This document shows, piece by piece, positions 1 to 11,771 of a stretch of 64,000 nt of DNA. The DNA is from an uncultured Hoeflea sp. (GTDB taxonomy: Bacteria > Pseudomonadota > Alphaproteobacteria > Rhizobiales > Rhizobiaceae). The position numbers were made by a program, and so were the translations under genes. Every line of letters begins with the position of its first letter. The stretch's first letter is position 1. Under the pieces are notes generated by a model that was not told the DNA's origin, did not search any database, and saw only the letters and a program-made list of their open reading frames with translations. The stretch covers positions 1,612,001 through 1,676,000 of the forward strand of contig NZ_CANMVK010000001.1 of NCBI RefSeq assembly GCF_947501405.1, in the 5' to 3' direction.

Positions 1-459
1 AGTACTCGCGCAGCCGCTCGTCGAACACTTCGGCATTGTCGTCCTTGCGGACCGGCTTGCCGGCGGCAGCGGCCTCTTCGGCGCGCTTGATGATCCGGCC
101 CACCAGAGCCTTGTCGTCGACCACAAGTTCGATCACGCTGTCGAGCTTCATGTCCTTGCCGGCGAGCATTGCCTCCACGGCATCCGCCTGCACCAGTGTG
201 CGCGGATACCCGTCAAGGATGAAGCCGCGCTCGCAATCGGGCTGATCGATGCGCTCGGAGACGATGGCGTTGACGATGTCGTCGGAGACGAGTTCGCCTG
301 CGTCCATCACCGCCTTGGCGCGCTTGCCGACCTCGGTTCCCGCGGCGACGGCGGCGCGCAGCATATCGCCAGTCGACAATTGCGGAATGTTGTGTGTTTC
401 GACCAGGCGCTCGGCCTGTGTGCCCTTGCCCGCTCCCGGCGGCCCCAAAAGAATTAGTC

Positions 460-463
<4 letters not shown>
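1..463 (-). CDS. adk: Adenylate kinase, 3' end cut off by the window edge
   Basis: Adenylate kinase interconverts ATP, AMP and ADP in the cytoplasm. About 154 N-terminal residues are visible. They open with [20 protein letters not shown], which contains the P-loop GPPGAGKGT, followed by the [10 protein letters not shown]-binding segment and the [10 protein letters not shown] motif. The visible part after the LID position runs straight on without a four-cysteine zinc insert, as in the short alphaproteobacterial form. The ATG overlaps the secY stop as ATGA, so the two genes are translationally coupled at the end of the spc operon. The C-terminus lies outside the window. Confidence 0.97.
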
Positions 464-1800
<1,337 letters not shown>

Positions 1801-1960
1801 TCACGTTCTCCGCGAGGCCCTTCCGGCGCCCGATGAACCCGATCATCTCCGGAGGGTCTGAGTTGGTGTCACCGGACGTTGCGGCCTGACCGTGTCTGCG
1901 GTCGTCGGCGGCTGCCCCGGCCGCCGCTGTCTAGCGCGCCGACCGATCCCATATGGGATG

Positions 1961-1990
1961 AAAACCGCCCGATGTGAAGCACCGGGCGGT
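1961..1990 (-). terminator. Terminator-like hairpin between rplO and secY
   Basis: On the minus strand ACCGCCCG and CGGGCGGT (1983-1990 and 1964-1971) form an eight-pair GC-rich stem with an 11-base loop, directly followed by TTT. It lies 10 bases after the rplO stop. It looks like an intrinsic terminator or attenuator that could reduce read-through into secY-adk. A GC-rich inverted repeat (CGGCGGC/GCCGCCG near 1908-1928) and the palindrome ATCCCATATGGGAT near 1947 lie in the same spacer. Confidence 0.55.
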
Positions 1991-2000
1991 CACAATTTTC

Positions 2001-2480
2001 TTACTCTTCGGTCGCGGCCGGAGCTGCGAGCAGCTTGATCGACCCGCCGGCCTTTTCGACCTTGTCGATCGCAGTGCGCGAGGCGCCGGCAACTTCGAGA
2101 GTGAGCTTGGCCTTGAGCTCGCCGTCGGCGAGAACGCGCACGCCGTCCTTGATGCGCCGGATTACGCCGGCGGCCTTGAGCGCTGCGGCATCGACCGTGG
2201 CCTTGCCGTCGAGCTTGCCAGCATCGATGGCGATCTGGATCCGGCCAACCGACACGACATTGAAGTCGCTCGAGAAAATGTTGTTGAAGCCGCGCTTGGG
2301 AAGACGCCGGTAGATTGGCATCTGGCCGCCTTCGAAGCCGTTGATGGCGACGCCCGAACGGGACTTCTGACCCTTGACGCCACGACCACCGGTCTTGCCG
2401 GTGCCCGAACCGATGCCGCGACCAACGCGTTTGCGGTCCTTGGTTGCGCCTTCGTTGTCGCTGATATCATTGAGTTTCAT
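2001..2480 (-). CDS. rplO: 50S ribosomal protein L15 (uL15)
   Basis: Large-subunit protein that binds 23S rRNA late in assembly. The 159-residue product has the diagnostic start [12 protein letters not shown], the glycine-rich [25 protein letters not shown] block and the [18 protein letters not shown] motif. It lies 16 bases downstream of rpmD, in standard spc-operon order, and is the last ribosomal protein gene before secY. Confidence 0.98.
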   Translation of the reverse strand: MKLNDISDNEGATKDRKRVGRGIGSGTGKTGGRGVKGQKSRSGVAINGFEGGQMPIYRRLPKRGFNNIFSSDFNVVSVGRIQIAIDAGKLDGKATVDAAALKAAGVIRRIKDGVRVLADGELKAKLTLEVAGASRTAIDKVEKAGGSIKLLAAPAATEE

Positions 2481-2496
2481 GACAGTTCACTCCCAC

Positions 2497-2697
2497 TCAC
2501 TGCTCGTCGACGACGCGAACGAGGTGGCTGACCGAACGGATCATGCCACGAACGGACGGCGTGTCCTCGAGGGTCCGGCGGCGGTGCATCTTGTTGAGAC
2601 CCAGGCCGATCAGCGTCTGACGCTGGACGGCCGGGCGGCGAATCGGGCTGCCGATCTGTTCGACTGTGATCGTCTTGCCCTTTTTGTTGTCAGCCAT
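2497..2697 (-). CDS. rpmD: 50S ribosomal protein L30 (uL30)
   Basis: Small 66-residue large-subunit protein. The family signature is visible as [21 protein letters not shown] followed by [20 protein letters not shown], which matches bacterial L30 in length and content. It lies between rpsE and rplO as in the normal spc operon, 40 bases after rpsE. Confidence 0.97.
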   Translation of the reverse strand: MADNKKGKTITVEQIGSPIRRPAVQRQTLIGLGLNKMHRRRTLEDTPSVRGMIRSVSHLVRVVDEQ

Positions 2698-2737
2698 GGT
2701 CTTGGCTCCCTAATTCGGAAATAAGGCAGAGGCCCGA

Positions 2738-3298
2738 TTACTCTTCGCCGCCAGCGACAGGGCCGCGGCGTGCCTGGAGCGTGGAATATTTGAGGCTGCG
2801 CTGAGCCGCGATGTCCTTGGGGTGCATCTGGTTCTTGAGCGCATCAAAGGTGGCACGGACCATGTTGTACGGGTTGGAAGACCCGGTCGATTTGGCCACC
2901 ACATCCTGCATGCCCAGCGTCTCGAACACAGCGCGCATCGGACCACCGGCGATGATGCCGGTACCCGGCTTGGCCGAGCGAAGCAGCACCTTGCCGGCGC
3001 CGTGACGGCCATGCACGTCGTGGTGCAGTGTCCGGCCCGAACGCAGCGGCACGAAGATAAGGTCGCGCTTGGCCGATTCGGTCGCCTTGCGGATGGCTTC
3101 AGGCACTTCACGCGCCTTGCCGTGACCGAAGCCAACGCGGCCCTTCTGGTCTCCGACAACCACCAAGGCTGCGAAACCGAAGCGGCGGCCGCCCTTGACG
3201 ACCTTGGCAACGCGGTTGATGTGAACGAGCTTGTCGACGAATTCGCTGTCGCGCTCATCGTCCCTGCCGCGGTTGTCGCGGCGACCTTCCTTGGCCAT
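2738..3298 (-). CDS. rpsE: 30S ribosomal protein S5 (uS5)
   Basis: Small-subunit protein at the mRNA entry side, important for decoding accuracy. The 186-residue product has the S5 N-terminal dsRNA-binding fold ([20 protein letters not shown]) and the C-terminal [15 protein letters not shown] block. An extra basic and acidic N-terminal extension ([19 protein letters not shown]) is usual in Rhizobiales. It sits between rplR and rpmD. Confidence 0.98.
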   Translation of the reverse strand: MAKEGRRDNRGRDDERDSEFVDKLVHINRVAKVVKGGRRFGFAALVVVGDQKGRVGFGHGKAREVPEAIRKATESAKRDLIFVPLRSGRTLHHDVHGRHGAGKVLLRSAKPGTGIIAGGPMRAVFETLGMQDVVAKSTGSSNPYNMVRATFDALKNQMHPKDIAAQRSLKYSTLQARRGPVAGGEE

Positions 3299-3343
3299 TG
3301 TCCTGTTCCTTATTCTTTTCCGGAATCAATCGGCTGTGTTGAC

Positions 3344-3706
3344 TTAGAAGCTCAGACCGCCTTCGCGGGCTGCTTCGGCGAGGGCCTTGATGCGGCCGTG
3401 ATAGATAAAGGCGCCGCGGTCGAAGACCACTTCGGTAACGCCGGCCTTGGATGCGCGCTCGGCAATCAGCTTGCCGACGGCAGCGGCGGCCGAAATGTCG
3501 GCGCCGGTTTTCAACTCACTGCGAAGACCGCCATCCAGGGTCGATGCGGCTGCGAGCGTATGGCCCCCGGCGTCATCGATGATCTGGGCGTAGATGTTCT
3601 TCGACGAGCGATGAACCGACAGGCGCGGACGGCCATTGGCCACCGCCTTGAGCTGGCGGCGGACACGGTCGGACCGACGCGTAAGGGATTGTTTCCTGCT
3701 AGCCAT
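3344..3706 (-). CDS. rplR: 50S ribosomal protein L18 (uL18)
   Basis: L18 binds 5S rRNA together with L5. The 120-residue protein starts [19 protein letters not shown] and carries the typical [20 protein letters not shown] segment and the C-terminal [23 protein letters not shown] block. Length and order (rplF, rplR, rpsE) are canonical. It starts 12 bases after the rplF stop. Confidence 0.98.
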   Translation of the reverse strand: MASRKQSLTRRSDRVRRQLKAVANGRPRLSVHRSSKNIYAQIIDDAGGHTLAAASTLDGGLRSELKTGADISAAAAVGKLIAERASKAGVTEVVFDRGAFIYHGRIKALAEAAREGGLSF

Positions 3707-3718
3707 TTCGCGTCTTCC

Positions 3719-4252
3719 TTACTTCTTCTTGCCTTCTTTGCGGACAATCCGCTCTTCAGCATATTTGACGCCCTTGCCCTTGTAGGGCTCGGGGCTGCGG
3801 TAGGCGCGGATCTCGGAAGCCACCTGGCCCAACACCTGTTTGTCGATGCCGGTCAGCACGATTTCGGTCGGCTTCGGGCAAGCAATGTTGATGCCTTCCG
3901 GCGGCTGGTAGACGACATCATGGCTGAAGCCAAGCGCCAGTTGCAGATTGCGCCCCTGCATGGCCGCGCGGTAACCCACGCCGTTGATTTCGAGCTTGCG
4001 CTCGTATCCGTCCTTCACCCCGGTGAGGATGTTGGAGATCATGGTGCGCGACATGCCCCATTTGGAGCGGGCATTTTTGGAGTCGTTCACGGGCGAAACG
4101 GTGATCGCGTTGTCCTCGAGCTTGAGCGCGACTTCGTCGTTTGCAACGAAGCTCAACTCTCCCTTGGGACCCTTGGCGACCACTTTCTGGCCGTCAATCG
4201 TCGCGGTGACACCGGCGGGAACCGGAACGGGCTTTTTACCGATACGAGACAT
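3719..4252 (-). CDS. rplF: 50S ribosomal protein L6 (uL6)
   Basis: L6 binds 23S rRNA near the sarcin-ricin loop and the factor-binding site. The 177-residue product begins [15 protein letters not shown] and has two similar beta-rich halves, ending in the signature [19 protein letters not shown] with a lysine-rich tail. It is 38 bases downstream of rpsH in normal spc order. Confidence 0.98.
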   Translation of the reverse strand: MSRIGKKPVPVPAGVTATIDGQKVVAKGPKGELSFVANDEVALKLEDNAITVSPVNDSKNARSKWGMSRTMISNILTGVKDGYERKLEINGVGYRAAMQGRNLQLALGFSHDVVYQPPEGINIACPKPTEIVLTGIDKQVLGQVASEIRAYRSPEPYKGKGVKYAEERIVRKEGKKK

Positions 4253-4290
4253 TGTTCAACCTGTCTGTTCGAGTTGGAGGCTCTGCACGA

Positions 4291-4689
4291 TCAGAAGATC
4301 GAGCAGAGAACCTCGCCACCAACATTCTGTTCGCGCGCGGAATGATCGGCCAAAACGCCTTTCGGAGTCGAAAGGATCGTGATGCCGAGACCGTTGGCGA
4401 CCTGCGGAATGGACTTGACGGAGACATAGACCCGCCGGCCCGGCTTGGAGACGCGGGCGATCTCGCGGATCACCGGCCCGCCTTCATGATACTTGAGCTC
4501 GATGCTCAGTTCAGACCGGCCGTTGTCATACGCCACCTCGGTGTAGCCGCGGATGTAACCTTCGGCTTCCAGGACGTCGAGAACACGGGCGCGCAGCTTG
4601 GATGCAGGCGTCGAAACCGACGACTTGCGGCGAGCGACACCGTTGCGAATACGGGTGAGCATATCACCCAAAGGATCAGTCATTGCCAT
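4291..4689 (-). CDS. rpsH: 30S ribosomal protein S8 (uS8)
   Basis: S8 binds helix 21 of 16S rRNA early in assembly and, in enterobacteria, represses the spc operon. The 132-residue product starts [17 protein letters not shown] and ends with the usual RNA-binding C-terminal half ([29 protein letters not shown]). It lies between rpsN and rplF. Whether it autoregulates here is not visible in the sequence. Confidence 0.98.
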   Translation of the reverse strand: MAMTDPLGDMLTRIRNGVARRKSSVSTPASKLRARVLDVLEAEGYIRGYTEVAYDNGRSELSIELKYHEGGPVIREIARVSKPGRRVYVSVKSIPQVANGLGITILSTPKGVLADHSAREQNVGGEVLCSIF

Positions 4690-4701
4690 ATTGCGCGCTC
4701 C

Positions 4702-5007
4702 TTACCAGCTCGACTTGACCAGGCCGGGCACCTTGGCCAGCGACCCGAGCTCACGCAAAGCGATACGCGACATGCCCAGCTTACGGTAGTAAGCGCGCGG
4801 GCGGCCGGTGACTTCGCAGCGGTTGCGAACGCGAACCTTTGCCCCGTTGCGCGGCATTTCGGCCAGCTTCAGGGTTGCGCGGAAGCGTTCCTCGATCGGA
4901 AGCTCCTGGTTCTGGATGATCGCCTTCAAAGCGGCGCGCTTACCGGCGTCGCGTGCGACCAGCTTGCGGCGGCGCTTGTTTTTTTCAATTGCGCTGACTT
5001 TCGCCAT
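4702..5007 (-). CDS. rpsN: 30S ribosomal protein S14 (uS14), zinc-free form
   Basis: S14 is a late-assembling head protein of the small subunit. This is the long, 101-residue form. It lacks the CxxC...CxxC zinc ribbon: only one cysteine, in [20 protein letters not shown], is present. The signature [19 protein letters not shown] is intact. It lies between rplE and rpsH, 12 bases before rpsH. Confidence 0.98.
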   Translation of the reverse strand: MAKVSAIEKNKRRRKLVARDAGKRAALKAIIQNQELPIEERFRATLKLAEMPRNGAKVRVRNRCEVTGRPRAYYRKLGMSRIALRELGSLAKVPGLVKSSW

Positions 5008-5041
5008 GATCAGTTATCCTTTTCCACGAATGCCGTTACGA

Positions 5042-5599
5042 TTACTGACGGAACGGGAAGTTGAACTCTTTAAGCAGAGCCCGTGCCTCGTCGTCCGTTT
5101 TCGCCGTCGTACAAACGATGACGTCCATGCCCCAGATCTGGTCAACCTTGTCGTAGTTGACCTCCGGAAACACGATGTGCTCCTTGATGCCCATGGCGAA
5201 GTTGCCGCGGCCGTCAAAGCTCTTCGGGTTCAGGCCGCGAAAGTCACGAACGCGCGGCAGCGCGATGGTAACCAGACGGTCCATGAATTCGAACATGCGA
5301 TTGCCGCGCAGCGTCACCTTGGCGCCGATCGGCATCTGCTCGCGCAGCTTGAAGCCGGCGATGGAATTGCGTGCGCGGGTGATGACAGGCTTCTGACCGG
5401 CGATTGCCGCCAGGTCCTCAGCCGCCACAGCGGGCTTCTTGGAATCGGCAGTGGCCTCGCCAACGCCCATATTGATGACGATCTTGTCCATCCGCGGGAT
5501 CTGCATCTCGTTCGCATAGGCGAACTGTTCCTGCATGGCCTTGCGGATGCGCTCGACATACTCGGTCTTGAGCCGCGGTTCGTACTTCGCCTCAGCCAT
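5042..5599 (-). CDS. rplE: 50S ribosomal protein L5 (uL5)
   Basis: L5 binds 5S rRNA and contacts the P-site tRNA. The 185-residue protein shows the [15 protein letters not shown] signature, the [19 protein letters not shown] block and the C-terminal [20 protein letters not shown] segment. Its ATG overlaps the last eight bases of rplX, which implies translational coupling. Confidence 0.98.
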   Translation of the reverse strand: MAEAKYEPRLKTEYVERIRKAMQEQFAYANEMQIPRMDKIVINMGVGEATADSKKPAVAAEDLAAIAGQKPVITRARNSIAGFKLREQMPIGAKVTLRGNRMFEFMDRLVTIALPRVRDFRGLNPKSFDGRGNFAMGIKEHIVFPEVNYDKVDQIWGMDVIVCTTAKTDDEARALLKEFNFPFRQ

Positions 5600-5903
5600 C
5601 GATCACTTCTCCAGAACGCTTTGCCACGCGCACCTTCTTCTCGCCCTCGATGCGGAAACCGACGCGGGTCGGCTTGCCGTCCTTGGGGTCTGCAACCGCG
5701 AGGTTGGAGAGATGAAGCGGGGCTTCCTTGTTGATGATGCCGGCTTCCTGGGTCTGGGTCTGGCGCTGGTGGCGCTTGACCATGTTCAGACCGCGGACCA
5801 CGGCCCGGTCTTCCTTGGGCATCACGGTGATGACTTCGCCGGTACGGCCCTTGTCCTTGCCAGCCAGAACGACGACCTTGTCGCCTTTGCGGATCTTTTG
5901 CAT
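5592..5903 (-). CDS. rplX: 50S ribosomal protein L24 (uL24)
   Basis: L24 starts large-subunit assembly by binding the 5' end of 23S rRNA. The 103-residue protein carries the KOW motif [20 protein letters not shown] near its N-terminus and the conserved [13 protein letters not shown] segment. It overlaps rplE by eight bases and follows rplN by 11 bases. Confidence 0.98.
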   Translation of the reverse strand: MQKIRKGDKVVVLAGKDKGRTGEVITVMPKEDRAVVRGLNMVKRHQRQTQTQEAGIINKEAPLHLSNLAVADPKDGKPTRVGFRIEGEKKVRVAKRSGEVIDG

Positions 5904-5914
5904 CGGTTCGTTCC

Positions 5915-6283
5915 TTACAGCACTTCAGGAGCCAGGGAGATGATCTTCATGTGGCTCTTGGCGCGCAATTCGCGCGGAACCGGTCCGAAGATGCGGGTGC
6001 CGATCGGCTCTTTCTTGTTGTCGATCAGGACGGCTGCGTTCCGGTCGAACCGGATCACGCTGCCATCGGCGCGACGGATGTCCTTGGCAGTGCGCACGAC
6101 AACTGCCTTCATCACATCGCCTTTCTTGACGCGGCCGCGCGGAATGGCTTCCTTGATCGAGACGACGATAACGTCGCCGATGGAAGCATATTTCCGCTTC
6201 GAACCGCCCAGAACCTTGATGCACATGACACGACGGGCGCCGGAATTGTCGGCCACGTCGAGGTTTGTTTGCATCTGAATCAT
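5915..6283 (-). CDS. rplN: 50S ribosomal protein L14 (uL14)
   Basis: L14 lies at the subunit interface and contacts 16S rRNA. The 122-residue product has the full signature [28 protein letters not shown], the [15 protein letters not shown] motif and the C-terminal [20 protein letters not shown]. Unlike most genes of this cluster it is separated from the upstream rpsQ by a 235-base spacer. Confidence 0.98.
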   Translation of the reverse strand: MIQMQTNLDVADNSGARRVMCIKVLGGSKRKYASIGDVIVVSIKEAIPRGRVKKGDVMKAVVVRTAKDIRRADGSVIRFDRNAAVLIDNKKEPIGTRIFGPVPRELRAKSHMKIISLAPEVL

Positions 6284-6518
6284 ATCAGGCCGCCTTCTTG
6301 TTTATACCGGCACGCCAAAGGCCTCTGGCCCGGCATGCCGGCTTATGAGTCAATTCTTTTGTGCGCTGGAAAGGGATTTGCCAAGGTGGTTTCCCCGAGG
6401 GGACCTTCCATGCGCTGAAAGCAGAAGAACGCCCGATTCCGGGGCGTTCCGCGCCAATGGCCTGCTTCATACAGGATTCCGGCCAAGGTGCAAGTGCCCC
6501 TGGCCAAATCCGCTTCAA
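6284..6518. other. Unusually long spacer between rpsQ and rplN
   Basis: No convincing gene. A 77-codon minus-strand reading frame fills the gap, but its product resembles no ribosomal or other family and is rich in random-looking Trp, Pro and Arg. The spacer holds imperfect inverted repeats: CCGGCA (6307-6312) with TGCCGG (6336-6341), and AAGGT...CCCC with GGGGACCTT near 6382-6407. It may be an RNA processing or attenuation site, or an old insertion remnant. Confidence 0.4.
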
Positions 6519-6758
6519 TTAAGCCTGGGCTGTCTCGATGACGGTCCAGCGCTTATCCTTGGAGACGGGCGCGCATTCCTGAATGGAAACCTCGTCGCCC
6601 ACCTTGCAATTGTTGTTTTCGTCATGCGCCTTGTAGTTCTTGGTGCGACGAACGATCTTGCGCATCACCGGGTGCGCAAAACGGCGCTCCACGCGGACAA
6701 CCACGGTTTTTTCGTTCTTGTCACTGACTACAGTGCCCTGCAGAATGCGTTTTGGCAT
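6519..6758 (-). CDS. rpsQ: 30S ribosomal protein S17 (uS17)
   Basis: S17 is a primary 16S rRNA binder of the small-subunit body. The 79-residue protein shows [19 protein letters not shown] and the [23 protein letters not shown] motif. It lies 12 bases after rpmC. It is the last gene before the long spacer that precedes rplN. Confidence 0.98.
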   Translation of the reverse strand: MPKRILQGTVVSDKNEKTVVVRVERRFAHPVMRKIVRRTKNYKAHDENNNCKVGDEVSIQECAPVSKDKRWTVIETAQA

Positions 6759-6770
6759 TTTCTTCGGTCC

Positions 6771-6971
6771 TTAGGCCTTGGCTTCTGCCGCCTTCTGGCG
6801 GGCAATGGTCTTGATGCGAGCGACATCGCGGCGGATTTCACGTACCCGCGAGGTCTTTTCAAGCTGACCGGTAGCGCCCTGAAAGCGCAGGTTGAACTGC
6901 TCTTTCTTCAGCTTGGCGAGCTCATCATTGAGTTGGTCAACGCTCATGGCGCGAACATCTGCGGCTTTCAT
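6771..6971 (-). CDS. rpmC: 50S ribosomal protein L29 (uL29)
   Basis: L29 is a small helical protein near the peptide exit tunnel, where targeting factors dock. The 66-residue product has the family pattern [36 protein letters not shown] and a [14 protein letters not shown]-terminal helix. It sits between rplP and rpsQ, 11 bases after rplP. Confidence 0.97.
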   Translation of the reverse strand: MKAADVRAMSVDQLNDELAKLKKEQFNLRFQGATGQLEKTSRVREIRRDVARIKTIARQKAAEAKA

Positions 6972-6982
6972 GATCGCTCTCC

Positions 6983-7396
6983 TTAATCTGCGATGCGCTG
7001 GACGAAGCGGGTCTTGACCGAAAGCTTGGCGGCGCCAAGGCGCAGCGCTTCACGGGCGAGCTCTTCGCTAACGCCGTCGATTTCGAACATGATCCGGCCC
7101 GGCTTGACCTTGGCCGCCCAGTAATCCACCGAGCCCTTGCCCTTACCCATGCGGACTTCCGTCGGCTTGGAGGTCACCGGGACATCGGGGAAGATGCGGA
7201 TCCAGACGCGGCCGGCACGTTTCATGTGACGGGTGATGGCACGGCGGGCGGCCTCGATCTGGCGTGCGTTGACGCGATCGGGCTCCTGCGCCTTCAAGCC
7301 GTAAGAACCGAAATTCAAGTCCGAGCCGCCCTTGGCGACGCCCTTGATGCGGCCCTTGAACTGCTTGCGGTACTTGGTACGCTTTGGCTGCAACAT
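6983..7396 (-). CDS. rplP: 50S ribosomal protein L16 (uL16)
   Basis: L16 lies near the A site and is needed for peptidyl transferase maturation. The 137-residue product opens [16 protein letters not shown] and contains the signature block [20 protein letters not shown] followed by [17 protein letters not shown]. It lies 36 bases downstream of rpsC. Confidence 0.98.
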   Translation of the reverse strand: MLQPKRTKYRKQFKGRIKGVAKGGSDLNFGSYGLKAQEPDRVNARQIEAARRAITRHMKRAGRVWIRIFPDVPVTSKPTEVRMGKGKGSVDYWAAKVKPGRIMFEIDGVSEELAREALRLGAAKLSVKTRFVQRIAD

Positions 7397-7432
7397 TGTC
7401 TAATTCTCCGAATTGTCTGCCTGGCGCAAAAG

Positions 7433-8137
7433 TCAGGCGTTTTCGCGCCGGCGATTGCCGCCCGAAGCGTCGCCTTCCGTGGCGCGGCGTTCCGAGGCCA
7501 TGGGATCGTGCTCGAGGATTTCGCCCTTGAAGATCCAGACCTTGACGCCGCAGATGCCATAAGCGGTTTTGGCTTCGGCGGTGCCGTAGTCGATGTCGGC
7601 ACGCAGCGTATGAAGCGGCACACGGCCCTCACGGTACCATTCGGTCCGCGCGATCTCCGCGCCGCCGAGACGGCCGCCGCAGGTGATCTTGATGCCTTCG
7701 GCACCCAGACGCATGGCTGCCTGCACCGAGCGCTTCATGGCGCGGCGGAAGGCAATGCGGCGTTCGAGCTGCTGGGCGATCGACTGCGCAACCAGGGTTG
7801 CGTCGACTTCCGGCTTGCGCACTTCAACGATGTTGAGGTGGGTTTCCGAATTGGTCATCTCCGAGAGCTTGCGGCGCAGCTTTTCGATGTCCGCACCCTT
7901 CTTGCCGATGATCAGCCCCGGACGCGCTGCGTGAATGGTCACGCGGCACTTCTTGTGGGGACGCTCGATGACGATCTTGGAAACGCCGGCCTGCTTCAGC
8001 TCGTTCTGCAGGTACTTGCGGATCTTGAGATCCTCATGCAGCAGCTTGCCGTATTCGGCATTGTCAGCGAACCAGCGGCTGTCCCAGGTACGGTTGATGC
8101 CGAGGCGGAAACCGATCGGATTGATTTTCTGACCCAT
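7433..8137 (-). CDS. rpsC: 30S ribosomal protein S3 (uS3)
   Basis: S3 lines the mRNA entry channel and has helicase activity with S4 and S5. The 234-residue protein begins [20 protein letters not shown], then has a KH domain ([27 protein letters not shown]-like region) and the C-terminal domain with [19 protein letters not shown]. The ATG overlaps the last base of the rplV stop (TAATG arrangement). Confidence 0.98.
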   Translation of the reverse strand: MGQKINPIGFRLGINRTWDSRWFADNAEYGKLLHEDLKIRKYLQNELKQAGVSKIVIERPHKKCRVTIHAARPGLIIGKKGADIEKLRRKLSEMTNSETHLNIVEVRKPEVDATLVAQSIAQQLERRIAFRRAMKRSVQAAMRLGAEGIKITCGGRLGGAEIARTEWYREGRVPLHTLRADIDYGTAEAKTAYGICGVKVWIFKGEILEHDPMASERRATEGDASGGNRRRENA

Positions 8138-8526
8138 TACGCGGCCTCCTCTTGGGCTTCCACTTCACGCACGACAATGGTCAGGTGCGCGAACGGCTTT
8201 TCAATGCGCGAGGCGCGGCCGCGGCCGCGGGCGTGAAAGCGCTTCATGACGATGGACTTGCCGACATAGGCTTCGGCGACGACCAGCGAATCGACGTCGA
8301 GGTCGTGGTTGTTCTCGGCGTTCGCGACCGCAGATTCAAGCGTCTTCTTGACGGTCGATGCGATGCGCTTGCGCGAAAACTCAAGTTCGGCCAGAGCCTG
8401 CTCGACCTTCTTGCCGCGGATCAACGCGGCAACCAGGTTGAGCTTCTGCGGGCTGATGCGAAGCGTGCGGGCGACTGCCTGCGCTTCATTGCCCTTGAGC
8501 CGGCGTTCGGTTTTTGCCTTGCCCAT
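8137..8526 (-). CDS. rplV: 50S ribosomal protein L22 (uL22)
   Basis: L22 lines the exit tunnel, and its long beta hairpin contributes to macrolide and arrest-peptide responses. The 129-residue product shows [20 protein letters not shown], the A(E)[19 protein letters not shown] hairpin base and the [20 protein letters not shown] signature. It overlaps the rpsC start by one base and follows rpsS by two bases. Confidence 0.98.
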   Translation of the reverse strand: MGKAKTERRLKGNEAQAVARTLRISPQKLNLVAALIRGKKVEQALAELEFSRKRIASTVKKTLESAVANAENNHDLDVDSLVVAEAYVGKSIVMKRFHARGRGRASRIEKPFAHLTIVVREVEAQEEAA

Positions 8527-8528
8527 TG

Positions 8529-8807
8529 TTACTTCCTCTTCGCTTTCTTGTCGGCGCCGTGGCCATAATAGGTCCGCGTCGGGGAGTATTCGCCAAACTT
8601 CTGGCCAACCATGTCTTCCGACACATTGACCGGAATGTGCTTGCTTCCGTTGTAGACGCCGAAGGTCAGGCCGACGAACTGCGGCATGATGGTGGAGCGG
8701 CGGCTCCAGATCTTGATCACTTCATTGCGGCCGCCTTCGCGCACCTTCTCAGCCTTCTTGAGAAGATAGCCGTCAACAAACGGACCTTTCCAAACTGAAC
8801 GAGCCAT
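8529..8807 (-). CDS. rpsS: 30S ribosomal protein S19 (uS19)
   Basis: S19 lies in the head of the small subunit and forms bridges with the large subunit. The 92-residue product starts [20 protein letters not shown] and contains the motif [19 protein letters not shown] with the GHKLGEFSPTR-like [17 protein letters not shown] end. It is 15 bases after rplB. Confidence 0.98.
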   Translation of the reverse strand: MARSVWKGPFVDGYLLKKAEKVREGGRNEVIKIWSRRSTIMPQFVGLTFGVYNGSKHIPVNVSEDMVGQKFGEYSPTRTYYGHGADKKAKRK

Positions 8808-8822
8808 TGGAGACTTCCTCTC

Positions 8823-9659
<837 letters not shown>

Positions 9660-9698
9660 TTTCCTGTTCCCTTTTGAGGGCTTGTTCCCGCCCGGTCC

Positions 9699-9992
9699 TT
9701 ACAGACCGGTTGAGACGTCGATCGACTGGCCTTCGGCAAGCGTCACATACGCCTTCTTCACATCCGACTGACGGCCCGAAATGCCGCGGAAGCGCTTGGT
9801 CTTGCCCTTGCGCAGCAGCGTGTTGACCGCGGTGACCTTGACACCGAACAGCGCTTCGACCGCAGCCTTGATTTCAGGCTTGGTGGCGCGCCGGGCGACA
9901 TTGAAGACAACCTGGTTCTGCTCGGAGACCAGCGTCGACTTTTCGGTGATTGCCGGCGAGACAATCACATCATAGTGGCGAAGATCCGTCAT
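9699..9992 (-). CDS. rplW: 50S ribosomal protein L23 (uL23)
   Basis: L23 is the docking site for trigger factor and SRP at the exit tunnel. The 97-residue protein contains [19 protein letters not shown] and the basic loop [15 protein letters not shown]. Its start codon overlaps the rplD stop by four bases. Confidence 0.98.
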   Translation of the reverse strand: MTDLRHYDVIVSPAITEKSTLVSEQNQVVFNVARRATKPEIKAAVEALFGVKVTAVNTLLRKGKTKRFRGISGRQSDVKKAYVTLAEGQSIDVSTGL

Positions 9993-10609
9993 TTGAAGCG
10001 CTCCTCCAGAGCCGCAACCGCGTCCTTGGACAAGACCAGCTTGCCGCGGCGCAGAATGTCGTAGACGTTAATGCCCTGAACCGGCAGCACATCCACATTG
10101 GGGATGTTCTTGGCGGCGAGGCTGAAGTTCTTGTCGAGTTCGGCGCCGCCGATGAACAGCGCGTTGGTCAGACCCAGCTTGCCCAGCGAACCGGTCAGCG
10201 CCTTGGTCTTTGCTTCCGAAGCGCTCAGGCTGTCGACGACGATGATGTCGGAAGCCTGGGCCTTGGCCGAAAGCGCATGGCGCAGTGCAAGCGCGCGAAC
10301 CTTCTTGGGCAGATCATGGGCGTGGCTGCGCACGTTGGGTCCATGAGCCTGGCCACCGCCACGGAACTGCGGCGCACGCGCCGAGTGGTGACGGGCGCGG
10401 CCGGTGCCCTTCTGCTTGAACATCTTGGCGCCGGTGCGCGAGATTTCCGAGCGGCCGAGCGCCTTGTGGGTGCCCTGCTGCTTCTTTGCCAGCTGCCAGC
10501 GCACGATGCGCTGGATCAGATCCTGGCGCGGGTCGAGACCGAAGATCGTCTCGGAAAGCGAAATCTTTCCGGCGTCCTTGCCCTCGAGAGTGGTGACGGT
10601 GAGATCCAT
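9989..10609 (-). CDS. rplD: 50S ribosomal protein L4 (uL4)
   Basis: L4 lines the exit tunnel and, in enterobacteria, represses the S10 operon. The 206-residue product has the internal basic loop [20 protein letters not shown] and the [18 protein letters not shown] motif. It overlaps rplC by one base and rplW by four bases, so these three genes form a tightly coupled block. Confidence 0.98.
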   Translation of the reverse strand: MDLTVTTLEGKDAGKISLSETIFGLDPRQDLIQRIVRWQLAKKQQGTHKALGRSEISRTGAKMFKQKGTGRARHHSARAPQFRGGGQAHGPNVRSHAHDLPKKVRALALRHALSAKAQASDIIVVDSLSASEAKTKALTGSLGKLGLTNALFIGGAELDKNFSLAAKNIPNVDVLPVQGINVYDILRRGKLVLSKDAVAALEERFK

Positions 10610-11313
10610 TATTCGGCTCCCTCATTCGATACGTTGGCTGCAGCGCGGATGGCCGCAGGAAGAGGCGCATCAGCCGGGATGCCGGACTTGACGGCGTCGC
10701 GGACGACAATCCAGGCTCCCTTGGAACCAGGAACCGCGCCCTTGATCAGGATCAGGCCGCGATCGACGTCGGTGGACACGATTTCGAGGTTCTGCGTGGT
10801 CACGCGGGTCTGGCCCATGTGGCCGGCCATCTTCTTGCCCTTCCACACCTTGCCCGGATCCTGGTTGGAACCGGTCGAGCCGTGCGAACGGTGGGAGACC
10901 GAGACGCCGTGGGTGGCGCGCAGACCGCCGAAGCCGTGGCGCTTCATGGCGCCAGCAAAGCCCTTGCCCTGGGTGATCCCGGAAACGTCGACCAGCTGAC
11001 CGGTGACGAAATGATTGGCCGAGATCTCGGAGCCGACATCAATCATGTTGTCCGAGCTCACCCGGAACTCGACGACCTTGGCCTTGGGTTCGACCTTGGC
11101 GATGGCGAAGTTGCCGCGCATGGCCTTGGACGTGTTCTTGACCTTGGCGACGCCGGCGCCGAGCTGAACGGCGGTGTAGCCGTTCTTTTCCTCGGTCCGC
11201 TGTGCCACGACCTGGCAGTTTTCCAACCGCAGGACGGTCACGGGGACATGCTCTCCGGCGTCGTTGTAGACCCGGGTCATTCCCACTTTTTGTGCAATCA
11301 CACCTGAACGCAT
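10609..11313 (-). CDS. rplC: 50S ribosomal protein L3 (uL3)
   Basis: L3 is one of the first proteins to bind 23S rRNA, and its extension reaches the peptidyl transferase centre. The 234-residue product starts [21 protein letters not shown] and shows [19 protein letters not shown], then [20 protein letters not shown] with [16 protein letters not shown]. It is longer at the C-terminus than the E. coli protein (209 residues), as is usual in alphaproteobacteria. Confidence 0.98.
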   Translation of the reverse strand: MRSGVIAQKVGMTRVYNDAGEHVPVTVLRLENCQVVAQRTEEKNGYTAVQLGAGVAKVKNTSKAMRGNFAIAKVEPKAKVVEFRVSSDNMIDVGSEISANHFVTGQLVDVSGITQGKGFAGAMKRHGFGGLRATHGVSVSHRSHGSTGSNQDPGKVWKGKKMAGHMGQTRVTTQNLEIVSTDVDRGLILIKGAVPGSKGAWIVVRDAVKSGIPADAPLPAAIRAAANVSNEGAE

Positions 11314-11391
11314 CGGTTCATTCCTCTTGAGATGAGCCTGTCGGGGCCCTGCCCCTTCATGCCTCGTTCCCTGTGCTGAAGACGCCTGGCC

Positions 11392-11700
11392 TTACAGCTT
11401 GATTTCCACATCAACGCCCGCGGCGAGATCCAGCTTCATCAGCGCATCTACGGTTTGCGGGGTCGGATCGACAATGTCGAGAAGACGCTTATGGGTGCGC
11501 ATCTCGAATTGCTCGCGGCTCTTCTTGTCGATGTGCGGCGACCGGTTGACCGTGAATTTCTCGATCCGGGTCGGCAGCGGGACCGGGCCGCGGACGCTTG
11601 CGCCGGTCCGCTTTGCCGTCGACACGATTTCGCGCGTGGAGGCGTCAAGGATCCGGTGATCAAACGCCTTGAGGCGGATACGGATGTTCTGGCCGTTCAT
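11392..11700 (-). CDS. rpsJ: 30S ribosomal protein S10 (uS10, NusE)
   Basis: S10 is a small-subunit head protein. As NusE it links the ribosome or antitermination complex to NusG. The 102-residue product begins [19 protein letters not shown] and has the [29 protein letters not shown] signature spread over its centre. It is the first gene of the S10 cluster. A GC-rich stem-loop separates it from the upstream tufA. Confidence 0.98.
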   Translation of the reverse strand: MNGQNIRIRLKAFDHRILDASTREIVSTAKRTGASVRGPVPLPTRIEKFTVNRSPHIDKKSREQFEMRTHKRLLDIVDPTPQTVDALMKLDLAAGVDVEIKL

Positions 11701-11728
11701 TCGACTTGTCCTTGCTTGTGTGAGGAGC

Positions 11729-11755
11729 GCGCGATCCGGATAGTCCGGACCGCGC
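11729..11755 (-). promoter_or_regulatory. GC-rich stem-loop between tufA and rpsJ
   Basis: GCGCGATCCGGA (11729-11740) and TCCGGACCGCGC (11744-11755) pair with one mismatch around a three-base loop. No long T-run follows on the minus strand, so it looks more like an RNA processing or partial attenuation element between the str and S10 gene groups than a strong terminator. Confidence 0.45.
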
Positions 11756-11771
11756 GACCTGACCCGATTTG

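Noticed and set aside
6285-6518. 77-codon minus-strand frame filling the rpsQ-rplN gap
   Set aside because: No resemblance to any ribosomal protein, no good ribosome-binding site; the spacer reads better as structured non-coding DNA.
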